Below are positions 7,751 to 16,627 of a DNA stretch of 51,725 nt, in pieces. The notes under the pieces are model-generated. The model worked only from the letters and a program-made list of their open reading frames with translations, was not told where the DNA came from and did no database searches. Position 1 is the first letter of the stretch, and every line of letters begins with the position of its first letter. Both the position numbers and the translations under genes were made by a program. Source of the stretch: Tabrizicola_A sp044377735 (GTDB lineage: Bacteria > Pseudomonadota > Alphaproteobacteria > Rhodobacterales > Rhodobacteraceae); assembly GCA_044377735.1 (NCBI GenBank), contig JBILYK010000013.1, positions 1 through 51,725 of the forward strand, written 5' to 3'.

Positions 7751-9340
7751 ATGACTGACCAACTCGATCTGATGATTTCGCGTGTTCGCAAAGGCGCCAT
7801 GACGCGCCGTGAATTCGTGGGCCGCACCACCGCCATGGGCCTGTCGGCCGGTTTGGCCGGTGCGCTGTTCACCAAGGCTGCCCATGCCGAAGAGCCCAAA
7901 AAGGGCGGCATTCTGCGCGCGGGCGTCACCGGCGGCGAAAGCACCAACTCGCTGGACCCGGCACTGGCGGCCTCGGACGTGCCTTACATGATCAACCGCA
8001 CCTGGGGTGAAACCCTGGTCGACGTGGACGCCAATGGCGCCGTCGAAATGCGGATTGCCGAGGAAGTGTCGTCGAACGCCGATGCGACCGAATGGAAGTT
8101 CAAGATCCGCGCGGGCGTGGAATACCACGGCGGCGGCACCGTTACGGCCGATGACGTGGTTGCCACGTTGAAGCGCCACACGGATGAAAAATCACAGTCG
8201 GGTGCGCTTGGCATCGTGCAGGGCATCTCTGAGATGTCGGCCGAAGGTGACATGGTCACGCTGAAGATGGTCTCGGCGAATGCCGACTTGCCGTTCCTGA
8301 TTGCCGACTATCACCTGAGCATCCAGCCGGGCGGCGGCGTTGACAATCCGGCAGCCGGCAACGGCACGGGCGCTTACAAGGTCACCGCCAGCGAGCCGGG
8401 CGTGATCACCACGTTCGAGCGTTTTGCGAACTACTGGGACTCGTCGCGCGGCCATGCCGACGGGGTCGAGATCCTGACGATCAACGACGACACCGCTCGG
8501 ACCGCCGCCATCCAGTCTGGCCAGGTTCACATGATCAACCGCGTGGATCCGAAGATCGTCGCTCTGCTTGCAGGCAATACCGATGTCGCGATCGAGCAGG
8601 TTGGTGGCCCTGGCCACTATGTGTTCATCATGCATTGCGACAAAGCACCCTTTGACAACAACGACCTGCGGATGGCGCTGAAAATGTCGATCAACCGTCA
8701 GGAGTTGGTGGACAAAGTGCTGGGCGGCTATGGTTCGCGCGGCAACGACTTCCCGATCAACGGCGCCTATCCGCTGTTCGACGATTCCATCGCGCAGCGC
8801 GAGTATGATGCTGCTGCTGCTGCAGACTTCTACAAGAAGTCCGGCCATGACGGTTCGCCGATCGTGTTGCAGGTTGCACCGGGTGCTTTCCCGGGCGCTG
8901 TAGATGCGGCCAACCTCTTTGCCGCTTCGGCCAATGCTGCTGGCATCCCGCTGTCGATCAAGCTGGAGCCCGATGACGGCTACTGGTCCAACGTCTGGAA
9001 CGCAGCTCCGTTCTGCGCCTCGTATTGGGGTGGCCGTCCGGTTCAAGACCAGATGTACACCACCGCGTACCTCTCGACTGCCGAATGGAACGACACCAAG
9101 TTCAAGAACGCCAAGTTCGACGAGTTGCTGTTGGCTGCCAAGGGCGAACTGGACGCGGCCAAGCGCAAGGGCATGTATTCGGAAATGGCACATATCGTCC
9201 GGGACGAAGGCGGCTTGATCTGCCCGATGTTCAATGACTGGGTCGAAGGCCGTCGCGCCGAAGTGGGTGGCTGGATCGCTGACCCGCAGGGCACTTTGAT
9301 GAACGGCACGGCACTGAACAAGTGCTGGCTGACTGCCTGA
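7751..9340 (+). CDS. ABC transporter family 5 solute-binding protein, copy 2
   Basis: Tandem paralogue of the preceding gene, also 529 residues, with the same long leader, the Tat motif TRREFVGRT and AAHA/EEP cleavage region. GGGAG lies ten bases before the ATG. Conservation covers the whole length and extends to DNA, so this is a duplication rather than two independently recruited proteins. Differences include YKVTASEP for YKITSYEP and a block around residues 274-285, which are candidates for a shift in ligand preference. One permease pair and one ATPase follow, so both binding proteins presumably compete for or share the same membrane complex. The ligand cannot be named from sequence. Confidence 0.93.
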   Translation: MTDQLDLMISRVRKGAMTRREFVGRTTAMGLSAGLAGALFTKAAHAEEPKKGGILRAGVTGGESTNSLDPALAASDVPYMINRTWGETLVDVDANGAVEMRIAEEVSSNADATEWKFKIRAGVEYHGGGTVTADDVVATLKRHTDEKSQSGALGIVQGISEMSAEGDMVTLKMVSANADLPFLIADYHLSIQPGGGVDNPAAGNGTGAYKVTASEPGVITTFERFANYWDSSRGHADGVEILTINDDTARTAAIQSGQVHMINRVDPKIVALLAGNTDVAIEQVGGPGHYVFIMHCDKAPFDNNDLRMALKMSINRQELVDKVLGGYGSRGNDFPINGAYPLFDDSIAQREYDAAAAADFYKKSGHDGSPIVLQVAPGAFPGAVDAANLFAASANAAGIPLSIKLEPDDGYWSNVWNAAPFCASYWGGRPVQDQMYTTAYLSTAEWNDTKFKNAKFDELLLAAKGELDAAKRKGMYSEMAHIVRDEGGLICPMFNDWVEGRRAEVGGWIADPQGTLMNGTALNKCWLTA

Positions 9341-9353
9341 TCGCGGGAATCCA

Positions 9354-10310
9354 GTGCATCCCGTCCTGAAACTGTTGGTCCAGCGCATTGCGCTGGGCCT
9401 CCTTCTTCTACTCGCGGTCTCCGCCGTGATCTTCCTGGGCGTTGAGGCGCTGCCGGGGGACACAGCGCAAGCCATCCTTGGACAGTCTGCCACACCGGTG
9501 GCGCTGGAAAATCTACGGGCCGAGATGGGTCTCGACCGCTCCCCTCTGGAGCGGTATTTCAGCTGGCTTGGCGGCGTCCTCACCGGGGATCTTGGCACCG
9601 CATTGTCAAACAAGGCTGATATCGCACAGTCGATCAGCACGCGTTTGGGCAACACGCTCTTTCTGGCCGGGGCAGCAGCCGTGATCGCTGTGCCGCTGGC
9701 GATCCTTCTGGGCATCGTCGCCGCCCGCTATGTCGGCCGCTGGCCGGACAAGCTGATTTCGGCTGTGACCCTGACCACAATCAGCCTGCCCGAGTTTGTG
9801 GCGGCCTATTTTGTCATTTTCCTGCTGACGCAGGTGTTCCCGATCTTCCAGCCGGTGTCCATGGTTCTGCCGGGTATGGGCTTTTGGGACAAGCTGCAGG
9901 CCATCGCGCTTCCGGTGATCGTGCTGGTCATGGTTGTGCTTGCGCACATGATGCGCATGACTCGTGCCGCGATCCTGAACGTGATGCAATCAGCCTATGT
10001 TGAGACCGCTGAACTCAAAGGCCTCGGCCCCATGCAAGTGGTCTGGCGCCATGCTTTGCCGAATGCCATCGCACCGGTCGTTTCCGTCGTGATGCTGAAC
10101 CTAGCCTATCTGGTGGTCGGTGTTGTCGTGGTTGAGGTGGTCTTCAGCTACAACGCCCTTGGCAAATACCTCGTCGATCATGTGACCAAGCGAGACCTTC
10201 CCGTCGTGCAAGCGGTGGGCCTGATCTTCGCGGCGGTCTACATCTTCCTGAACATGGCCGCCGACATCATCTCGATTTTGGCCAACCCGCGCCTGAGGCA
10301 CCCGAAATGA
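9354..10310 (+). CDS. ABC transporter permease, DppB/OppB type
   Basis: A 318-residue inner-membrane protein with about six transmembrane helices and the BPD_transp_1 fold. The first helix RIALGLLLLLAVSAVIF is followed by a periplasmic segment, and the EAA loop that contacts the ATPase reads AYVETAELKGLGPMQVVWRH. The protein starts at a GTG (9354), 13 bases after the second binding-protein gene. Its last codons overlap the next permease in an ATGA, so the pair is translationally coupled. It forms one half of the heterodimeric channel for the imported solute. Confidence 0.93.
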   Translation: MHPVLKLLVQRIALGLLLLLAVSAVIFLGVEALPGDTAQAILGQSATPVALENLRAEMGLDRSPLERYFSWLGGVLTGDLGTALSNKADIAQSISTRLGNTLFLAGAAAVIAVPLAILLGIVAARYVGRWPDKLISAVTLTTISLPEFVAAYFVIFLLTQVFPIFQPVSMVLPGMGFWDKLQAIALPVIVLVMVVLAHMMRMTRAAILNVMQSAYVETAELKGLGPMQVVWRHALPNAIAPVVSVVMLNLAYLVVGVVVVEVVFSYNALGKYLVDHVTKRDLPVVQAVGLIFAAVYIFLNMAADIISILANPRLRHPK

Positions 10311-11122
10311 GGATACCATTCTCTGCCCTTGTGGGGCTGGTGCTGACCGGCGGGTTCCTGTTCATCGCTGTTTTCGCCCAATTCATTGCGCCCTATCCCA
10401 TCGATAGCACCGTCGGTGGCGTCTGGGATGGCCCCTCGGCCACGCATTGGCTGGGCACCGACACCATCGGTCGCGACATCTTCTCGCGCCTGATCTATGG
10501 CGCGCAGATCACCATCTTCGTCGCCCTTGCCTCCTCGATCCTGTCCTTCTCGCTGGGTTCTTTCCTGGGCTTTCTTGCGGCCGTGCGCGGCGGCTGGGTG
10601 GACCAGCTTCTGTCCCGCATCGTTGACCTCGTCATGGCTGTGCCTTCGCTGATCGTGGCGCTTGTCATGCTCTCGGTGCTGCCCTTGAACCTGACGGTCC
10701 TGATCCTTGTGATCGGCATCTTGGACAGCACCCGCGTCTTCCGGCTAAGCCGCGCGGTCGCCGTCGACATCTCGGTCATGGACTATATCGAAGCCGCCCG
10801 TCTCAGGGGTGAGCGTCAAAGCTGGATCATCTTCCGCGAAATCCTGCCCAATGCGCTCTCGCCCTTGGTCGCCGAGTTCGGGTTGCGCTTTATCTTCGCC
10901 GTCCTCTTCATCTCGACGCTGTCCTTTCTTGGACTGGGCATCCAGCCGCCCCTGACCGATTGGGGTGGCATGGTCGGTGAAAACAAGAGTGGTCTTGTCT
11001 ATGGCAAATCCGCTGCTCTTGTTCCGGCCGGGGCCATCGCGCTTTTGGCCATTTCGGTGAACCTTGTGGCCGACTGGATCTTGTCGCGCACCTCCAGCTT
11101 GAAAGGAGGCCGCGGTGGCTGA
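10307..11122 (+). CDS. ABC transporter permease, DppC/OppC type
   Basis: A 271-residue inner-membrane permease, the second channel subunit. It shows the DppC signature HWLGTDTIGRDIFSRLIYG after the first helix, several hydrophobic helices, and an EAA loop DYIEAARLRGERQSWIIFRE. It is short for the family (often 280-300) because the cytoplasmic N-terminal tail is almost absent. The start overlaps the stop of the preceding permease (ATGA), and the end overlaps the GTG start of the ATPase gene by 8 bases, so the three membrane-complex genes are tightly coupled. Confidence 0.93.
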   Translation: MRIPFSALVGLVLTGGFLFIAVFAQFIAPYPIDSTVGGVWDGPSATHWLGTDTIGRDIFSRLIYGAQITIFVALASSILSFSLGSFLGFLAAVRGGWVDQLLSRIVDLVMAVPSLIVALVMLSVLPLNLTVLILVIGILDSTRVFRLSRAVAVDISVMDYIEAARLRGERQSWIIFREILPNALSPLVAEFGLRFIFAVLFISTLSFLGLGIQPPLTDWGGMVGENKSGLVYGKSAALVPAGAIALLAISVNLVADWILSRTSSLKGGRGG

Positions 11123-12749
11123 GCCTTTATTGTCGTTCAACAACCTCAAGATTGAGGCCACTGCCTATCCGCTTGGGGAACCCCCGCGCCACGTGGTGTT
11201 GGTCGACGGTGTCTCGGTTTCGGTTGAAAAGGGAAAGGTCCTTGGCCTGATCGGCGAATCCGGTGCAGGCAAGTCCACCATTGGTCTCTCGGCCATGGCC
11301 TTTGGCCGCGGCGGTGTGCGCCTGACCGGGGGCGAGATTGTGCTGAATGGCCGCGACATCCGCACCGCAGATGCGGGCGCGTTGCGAAGCCTGCGCGGCA
11401 AAGAAGTCACCTACGTCGCCCAATCGGCTGCTGCCAGCTTCAACCCGGCGAAAAGGCTTATGGAGCAGGTGATTGAAACCTCGGTCAGCCACGGTGTCAT
11501 GACCCGCACCGAGGCCGAAGCCCGCGCGGTTTCGCTGTTCCGCCAGCTGTCGTTGCCCAATCCTGAAACCATAGGCGAACGTTACCCGCACCAAGTTTCG
11601 GGCGGGCAATTGCAGCGCGTGATGACGGCCATGGCGCTGTGCCCCCAGCCCGACCTTGTGATCTTTGACGAACCCACCACGGCCTTGGATGTGACCACGC
11701 AAATCGACGTCTTGGCGGCTATCAAACGCGCCATCCACGAAACCGGAGTGGCAGCCCTTTACATCACCCATGACCTTGCGGTCGTGGCGCAGGTGGCTGA
11801 CAACATCCTCGTCTTGCGCCACGGCAAGATGGTGGAATACGGCACCACCGATCAGATCATCAACACCCCGCGCGAAGCCTATACGCAGGCCCTGGTGTCG
11901 GTCCGCTCGATCGATCACGCTGAAAAGGCCCCGGCACCTGCTGTGCTGACAGTGCAAAACGTGACGGCGCGCTACAAAGGCACCAATTTCGACGTGTTGA
12001 AAAACGTGACGGTCGATGTCGCCCCGGGCCAGACCCTTGCCATCGTCGGCGAAAGTGGCTCGGGCAAGTCGACGCTGGCGCGCGCCATCACTGGGCTTCT
12101 GCCGCCCTCGGCGGGCCGCATCCAGTTCGCCGGTCGTACGCTCTCGGCTGACCTTGCCGGCCGCAGCAAGGATGATCTGCGCGAATTGCAGATGATCTAC
12201 CAGATGGCCGACGTGGCGATGAACCCGCGCCAGACCGTTGGCACCATCATCGGCCGCCCGCTTGAGTTTTACTTCGGTCTGACCGGCGAGGCGAAACGCC
12301 ATCGGATTCAGGAACTGCTCGACCAGATCGAAATGGGCGCAGGATTTGCCGACCGCTATCCCGCCGAACTCTCCGGCGGGCAAAAGCAGCGCGTCTGCAT
12401 CGCACGGGCGCTGGCGGCCAAACCCAAGCTCATCATCTGCGACGAGGTTACAAGCGCGCTTGATCCCCTTGTGGCAGACGGCATCCTCAAACTGTTGCTC
12501 GATCTTCAGGCGCGTGAGAATGTGGCCTACCTCTTCATCACCCATGACCTTGCGACCGTGCGCGCCATCGCCGACAAGATCGCGGTGATGTTCAAGGGCG
12601 AGGTGGTGCGCTATGGCCAGAAATCCGATGTGCTCGCCCCGCCCTTTGACGATTACACCGATCTTCTGCTCTCCTCGGTCCCGGAAATGGAACTGGGCTG
12701 GCTGGAAAAGGTGATCACCACCCGCAAGATGGAAAGCGCCGGCAACTGA
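11115..12749 (+). CDS. ABC transporter double ATP-binding protein (DppD-DppF fusion type)
   Basis: A 544-residue protein with two complete ABC ATPase domains. Domain 1 has Walker A GESGAGKS, signature VSGGQLQR and Walker B DLVIFDEPTTALD. Domain 2 has GESGSGKS, LSGGQKQR and LIICDEVTSALD. The second Walker B/D-loop reads DEVTSALD rather than the canonical DEPTSALD, which is a frequent variant. It energises the two permeases immediately upstream. Start is a GTG within the end of the permease gene. The protein lacks the C-terminal oligopeptide_C extension in full, but the fused arrangement is common in this order. Confidence 0.93.
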   Translation: MAEPLLSFNNLKIEATAYPLGEPPRHVVLVDGVSVSVEKGKVLGLIGESGAGKSTIGLSAMAFGRGGVRLTGGEIVLNGRDIRTADAGALRSLRGKEVTYVAQSAAASFNPAKRLMEQVIETSVSHGVMTRTEAEARAVSLFRQLSLPNPETIGERYPHQVSGGQLQRVMTAMALCPQPDLVIFDEPTTALDVTTQIDVLAAIKRAIHETGVAALYITHDLAVVAQVADNILVLRHGKMVEYGTTDQIINTPREAYTQALVSVRSIDHAEKAPAPAVLTVQNVTARYKGTNFDVLKNVTVDVAPGQTLAIVGESGSGKSTLARAITGLLPPSAGRIQFAGRTLSADLAGRSKDDLRELQMIYQMADVAMNPRQTVGTIIGRPLEFYFGLTGEAKRHRIQELLDQIEMGAGFADRYPAELSGGQKQRVCIARALAAKPKLIICDEVTSALDPLVADGILKLLLDLQARENVAYLFITHDLATVRAIADKIAVMFKGEVVRYGQKSDVLAPPFDDYTDLLLSSVPEMELGWLEKVITTRKMESAGN

Positions 12750-12761
12750 TTTCATCTTGGC

Positions 12762-12771
12762 CCAAATACTC
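12762..12771 (+). repeat. Short dispersed motif CCAAATACTC
   Basis: The decamer lies between the ATPase gene and the phosphodiesterase gene within a GC-rich stretch with inverted GCCGG/CCGGC parts. The same decamer forms both arms of the outer stem of the intergenic hairpin at 19988-20053. It appears to be a piece of a dispersed intergenic element in this genome. Confidence 0.45.
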
Positions 12772-12816
12772 CCGCCGGAGGCACCGCCGGTGCAACCCGC
12801 AACAAGGAGTCAGACC

Positions 12817-13650
12817 ATGACCAAACTCTTGCTTATCATCCTTGACGGTGTGCCCTACCGCAACTGGCGGCGGCTCTTTGGCAATCTGGAAGGCTGGGTT
12901 GCGAATGGCGATGCCACGGTGCACCGCATCCGTGCGGTGCTGCCCTCGACCTCAGCCTCGTGCTATGCCTCGATCCACACCGGGGTGCCGCCGCAGGTGC
13001 ACAGAGTTTGGGGCAATGAGGCGGTTTACCGGCTCGAGCAGCCAGATGTGTTTTCGGAAACCACCAAGGCGGGGCTTAAGACCGGGGCCGTAACGCACAG
13101 CTTTTGGTCCGAATTCTTCAACCGCGCGCCGTTCGATTTTGTGCGCGACATCGAATATGATGAGCCGGGCGGCCCCATCACCCATGGCCGGTTCCACACT
13201 ATGACCGGTTACGGCAACATCAATCAGATGACGCCCTCGGATGTCGATCTCTTCGCCACGCTCACCCGGCTGTGCGAGGTGCATGGCATCGATTACGGCA
13301 TCCTGCACACCTGCACCTTGGACAGCATGGGCCACCGCTTTTACCATGACTGCGAAGAGATGGATAACGCCTGCTACATGATGGACGCGATGCTCGCCCC
13401 GTTCCTGCAGCGCTGGCGCGACAAGGGCTATGAGGTGATCGTCACCGCCGACCACGGGCAGGACGAACGCGGCCATCACGGCGGCACCGGTGAATTGCAG
13501 CAGGACGCAGCCTTCTATTACTTCGGTGACAGTGAGATGCCGGCCAAGGATGTGGTTTTGGATCAACTGGCGCTCGCGCCCTCAATCCTGACGCGGTTGG
13601 GTGTGCCCGTCCCCGCGACCATGAAGGCCAAACCCTTCTTCACCGCCTGA
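12817..13650 (+). CDS. Alkaline-phosphatase-superfamily phosphodiesterase/nucleotide pyrophosphatase
   Basis: A 277-residue cytosolic protein of the PF01663 type. The metal site begins with LIILDG (Asp10 region); the nucleophile is in PSTSASCYASIHTG; further ligands are in LDSMGHRFYHD and VTADHGQDERGHHGG, the paired Asp-His-His set. Start at 12817 is fixed by AAGGAG eight bases upstream; an earlier in-frame start would add 20 unrelated residues from the repeat-like spacer. It is the last gene of the transporter operon and is followed by a strong bidirectional terminator, so it probably acts on a phosphoester or sulfate/phosphonate-like part of the imported substrate or a derivative. The substrate is not deducible. 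Confidence 0.85.
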   Translation: MTKLLLIILDGVPYRNWRRLFGNLEGWVANGDATVHRIRAVLPSTSASCYASIHTGVPPQVHRVWGNEAVYRLEQPDVFSETTKAGLKTGAVTHSFWSEFFNRAPFDFVRDIEYDEPGGPITHGRFHTMTGYGNINQMTPSDVDLFATLTRLCEVHGIDYGILHTCTLDSMGHRFYHDCEEMDNACYMMDAMLAPFLQRWRDKGYEVIVTADHGQDERGHHGGTGELQQDAAFYYFGDSEMPAKDVVLDQLALAPSILTRLGVPVPATMKAKPFFTA

Positions 13651-13652
13651 CC

Positions 13653-13709
13653 TCCTCGTGCGGCTTCGCCTGCTCGTCGTCCGAGGAGCGGCGAAGCCGA
13701 CGACGAGGA
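13653..13709. terminator. Bidirectional hairpin between convergent genes
   Basis: Outer stem TCCTCGT (13653-13659) with ACGAGGA (13703-13709) and inner stem CGGCTTCGCC (13661-13670) with GGCGAAGCCG (13690-13699). It fills the gap between the stop of the phosphodiesterase gene and the stop of the aldolase gene. No T-run follows, so termination may rely on the structure or on Rho. Confidence 0.6.
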
Positions 13710-14459
13710 TCAGCTGGCGTAGCCGTCGCCGCTTTCGTCCAGCATCGCCTTGATCTCGCGCAGATGCGCCTCGGCAAAGCCGGGATATGCCTCCCATTCC
13801 CGCGCGGTCTTTTCGGCAATTGCATCGGGCAGCACCCTCAGGGGCTGGCCGGTTTGCAGGGCGCGGATATAGGTCTCGGCTGCGCGTTCGAAATAGTACA
13901 GCCGGTTGAACGCCTCGGCCACCGTCTGCCCGACGACCAGCACCCCATGGTTGCCCATCACCATCGTGGTGATCTTGGGGTCCGACAACATCGACGCACA
14001 GCGCGCGCCTTCCTCCTCAAACGCCATGCCGCCATACTGTTCATCCACCACATGCCGGCCAAAGAACATCGCAGTGTTTTGGTCAATCGCCGGAAGGCGG
14101 CTGTCGGCCAAGCTGGCCAGCACGGTCGCTTGAATCGAATGAATATGCAGCACACAGCGCGCATGGGGCAGGGCGCGGTGAATGCTGCCGTGCAAGCCCC
14201 AAGCCGTCGGGTCTGGTGCATCGGGGCGGTTCATCGTTGCGGGGTCGTTGGCGTCGATTTCCACCAAGGAACCGGCGGTGATCCGGCTGAAATGCCGCCC
14301 ATTCGGGTTGATGAGAAACTTTGATCCATCCGCATTTACCGCCAATGAGAAATGGTTGGCCACCGCTTCATGCATGTTCAACCGTGCCGCCCATCGAAAC
14401 GCGGCCGCCATGTCCACGCGTTCTGCCCAATTTGTCATGTTTGCGGTTGGGGCGTTCAT
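13710..14459 (-). CDS. Class II aldolase/adducin family protein
   Basis: A 249-residue member of PF00596, the fold of fuculose-1-phosphate aldolase and ribulose-5-phosphate 4-epimerase. Zinc ligands are visible at His105 and His107 (LHIHS) and His171 (MGNHG); an acidic catalytic residue is probably in the DEQYGG region. Proteins with this length and the NWAERVDMAAAFRWAARL start are often annotated as aldolase or decarboxylase without a known substrate. GGAG precedes the ATG at 14459. The start overlaps the stop of the upstream esterase gene by 4 bases, so the two enzymes are co-translated and likely act in one short pathway. Convergent to the transporter operon. Confidence 0.88.
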   Translation of the reverse strand: MNAPTANMTNWAERVDMAAAFRWAARLNMHEAVANHFSLAVNADGSKFLINPNGRHFSRITAGSLVEIDANDPATMNRPDAPDPTAWGLHGSIHRALPHARCVLHIHSIQATVLASLADSRLPAIDQNTAMFFGRHVVDEQYGGMAFEEEGARCASMLSDPKITTMVMGNHGVLVVGQTVAEAFNRLYYFERAAETYIRALQTGQPLRVLPDAIAEKTAREWEAYPGFAEAHLREIKAMLDESGDGYAS

Positions 14460-15388
14460 TTTGCATCTCCATCATAGGGCCGGTGAGATTTGGAAAAGGC
14501 GGAAATTGCATCTACGATGCGGGTGAAACTTGCCGCCGCGCGCGGCACGCTGGCGCGCGCGCGCAGGTAGCCATGCACAAGGCCGCGCTCCTCCACCCAC
14601 TGCGCCCGCCCGCCCGCCGCGCGGATCTTGGCCGCATAGTCGCGGGCATCATCGGCCAAGGGGTCGCATTCTGCCCCAATGGTCAGCGTCGGCGGCATGC
14701 CTGAAAAATCGGTGTCGCGCAGCGGGTAAACCGTGGCGTCATCCTCGGGCGGTGGACCGCCGTGGCGGATGTCTTTGTAGAAGAGCACATCATCACGCGT
14801 CAGCATCGGGGCATGGGCATGGGTCAGATAGCTGCCCGCGTTCACATCGCCACCCAGACCGGGATAGATCAGCACCTGTCCCAAAATCACCAAGCCGGTT
14901 CCGCGCAGCGCATGGGCGGCAGCGGCGGCCAGATTGGCCCCGGCACTGTCTCCGGCCAGCACGACCGGCCCTTTTGTTGCCAAAGCCCGAACTACCCCGC
15001 AGGCGTCGTCAAAGGCGGCTGGGTGCAGATGTTCGGGCGACAGTCGGTAATCCACCGCCACCACCGTCAGCCCGGTGCGGGCGCGGATCTCGGCGCAGAC
15101 GTCGTCATGGCTGTGCAGCCCCCCCACCACATAGCCGCCGCCATGCAGATAGATCACCACGGGACCCGCGCCGGGATATATCCGGCACGGCACCCCTGCC
15201 ACCGCCTCATCGCGTGCGGTCACGCCCGGCGGATATCCCTGAAAGAACACCCGGCACATCCGATCATAGATCGCGCGCTGATCCGAAATCGTCAGCGCGG
15301 CGGTGTCTGGGGGGTAAGCGGCGTTGGTCGCCTCGATGAAGCCCCAGGTTGGGGCGTCGATCAGGCTTTGGTAATCAGCAGTTGTCAT
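14456..15388 (-). CDS. Alpha/beta hydrolase of the hormone-sensitive lipase family
   Basis: A 310-residue esterase with the HGGG oxyanion motif (residues 82-85), nucleophile Ser148 in AGDSAGAN, acid Asp242 in ECDPLADD and base His272 in LVHGY. This is the HSL/PF07859 arrangement for short-chain carboxylester hydrolases, and the N-terminal cap is also present. No signal peptide, so cytosolic. Start at 15388 was chosen because the upstream in-frame extension (59 residues) has no family similarity and lies in the promoter region; a weak GGA is upstream. Translationally coupled to the class II aldolase. The physiological ester is unknown. Confidence 0.88.
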   Translation of the reverse strand: MTTADYQSLIDAPTWGFIEATNAAYPPDTAALTISDQRAIYDRMCRVFFQGYPPGVTARDEAVAGVPCRIYPGAGPVVIYLHGGGYVVGGLHSHDDVCAEIRARTGLTVVAVDYRLSPEHLHPAAFDDACGVVRALATKGPVVLAGDSAGANLAAAAAHALRGTGLVILGQVLIYPGLGGDVNAGSYLTHAHAPMLTRDDVLFYKDIRHGGPPPEDDATVYPLRDTDFSGMPPTLTIGAECDPLADDARDYAAKIRAAGGRAQWVEERGLVHGYLRARASVPRAAASFTRIVDAISAFSKSHRPYDGDAK

Positions 15389-15634
15389 GCGGTATCCAAG
15401 ACTCGGGCCGATCAAGGTGAGCGGCCTGCTACCATCATGGCGACAATGCCGGAACGCGGCAATGGCCAAGCACTGGCCGTCAATGACCCCAGAACCGCTG
15501 GGCATTGTGCCAAGTTTCGGCGCAATTGACCATTTAACAATGGCTGAGGGCAACAGAAGGATCACCTAGGTCACGCTCCTCCATGCGGGTGAGCCGCTTG
15601 CGACCGCTCGCATCGGGGCAGGGGCCCGGCCTTG

Positions 15635-15943
15635 TCAGCCTTTGGTCGACTGCTCTGGCTGAAGACGAAAACAGGGATCGACGCGATATAACTTCGCCCC
15701 AGTGTTATGGGGGCAAGGGTCAAAACGATCAACGATGTGGTGTGCCCAGGCGTGTTCAGTCTGGAGTTGCATCTGCGGCTGATGCCCCGACATCGCCAGC
15801 GTGATCAGGCTCACCGCGATTGCCGCGCCGGTGACAGACCACAGGCCAAGGGCGAACAGCCCGCCAGCTTCAAAAGCGATCAACGCAAACAAGGCCGACA
15901 CAAAGCCCGACACGTGACCAAAGATCATCGCAACACTTGCCAT
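15635..15943 (-). CDS. Hypothetical two-helix membrane protein
   Basis: A 102-residue frame with two hydrophobic segments (about residues 5-27 and 30-51), followed by a hydrophilic His/Cys-containing tail. The amino-acid make-up is that of a real inner-membrane protein rather than a chance frame, and an AAGG lies about 10 bases upstream of the ATG. I do not recognise the family. It is downstream of recR on the same strand, with an 84-bp gap, so it may be the end of the dnaX-ybaB-recR transcript. No function is proposed. Confidence 0.5.
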   Translation of the reverse strand: MASVAMIFGHVSGFVSALFALIAFEAGGLFALGLWSVTGAAIAVSLITLAMSGHQPQMQLQTEHAWAHHIVDRFDPCPHNTGAKLYRVDPCFRLQPEQSTKG

Positions 15944-16027
15944 CAGGGTTTGCCTTGTCCGGTTGGTCCTGTGATCGATTCAACTGGGTCAGGAAGGTGG
16001 CAAAAGCGCGATCAGGTTGCACAACGC

Positions 16028-16624
16028 TTAGAATCTTCGCCGCGCCCGCAGTGCGGCCCCGATGGTGCCATCGTCCAGATAATCCAACTCACCCCCAACC
16101 GGCACGCCTTGGGCAAGGCTGGTGATCTGCGCACTGGTGCTGGCCAGCGCATCGGCGATGTAATGCGCGGTCGTCTGACCATCCACCGTGGCATTCAGCG
16201 CCAGAATCACTTCACGCACCCCCTCATTGGCCACCCGCGCGGCAAGCCGCGGGATACCCAATTCATCCGGCCCCACCGCATCCAGCGCCGAGAGCGTGCC
16301 GCCCAGAACGTGATAGCGCCCTTTGAAGGCTTGGCCCCGCTCCATCGCCCAAAGATCGGCGACATCCTCGACCACGCAAATCTCGCCGGTGGCGCGGGCG
16401 GGGTCGGCGCAGATCGGGCAGATGTCGGCTGTGCCGATATTGCCGCAAACCGCGCAATCGCGGGCGTTCAGTGCCACTGTGGCCATGGCTTGGGCCAAAG
16501 GCGCCATCAACTGCCCGCGCTTTTTCAACAGCGCCAGAACCGCGCGGCGGGCCGATCGCGGCCCAAGCCCTGGCAGCCGCGCCATCAACTCGATCAGCGC
16601 CTCGATGTCGCGGGTGCCTTCCAT
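16028..16624 (-). CDS. recR: Recombination mediator protein RecR
   Basis: A 198-residue protein of typical length. It has an N-terminal helix-hairpin-helix (LIELMARLPGLGPRSARRAVL), a four-cysteine zinc finger (CAVCGNIGTADICPICAD) and a Toprim domain beginning ICVVEDVADLWAMER, ending in the Walker-B-like C-terminal region. RecR acts with RecO and RecF to load RecA on SSB-coated single-stranded DNA. It follows ybaB by 3 bases in the order dnaX-ybaB-recR, a conserved bacterial arrangement, so the three are almost certainly one operon. Confidence 0.97.
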   Translation of the reverse strand: MEGTRDIEALIELMARLPGLGPRSARRAVLALLKKRGQLMAPLAQAMATVALNARDCAVCGNIGTADICPICADPARATGEICVVEDVADLWAMERGQAFKGRYHVLGGTLSALDAVGPDELGIPRLAARVANEGVREVILALNATVDGQTTAHYIADALASTSAQITSLAQGVPVGGELDYLDDGTIGAALRARRRF

Positions 16625-16627
16625 GAC

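Noticed and set aside
11127..12755. A 542-codon minus-strand frame opposite the ABC ATPase
   Set aside because: It mirrors almost the whole ATPase gene codon for codon and has no recognisable fold; an artefact of codon bias.
13651..13709. CRISPR-like or IS-end interpretation of the inverted repeats
   Set aside because: A single hairpin between two convergent stop codons without repeats or spacer units is best read as a terminator.
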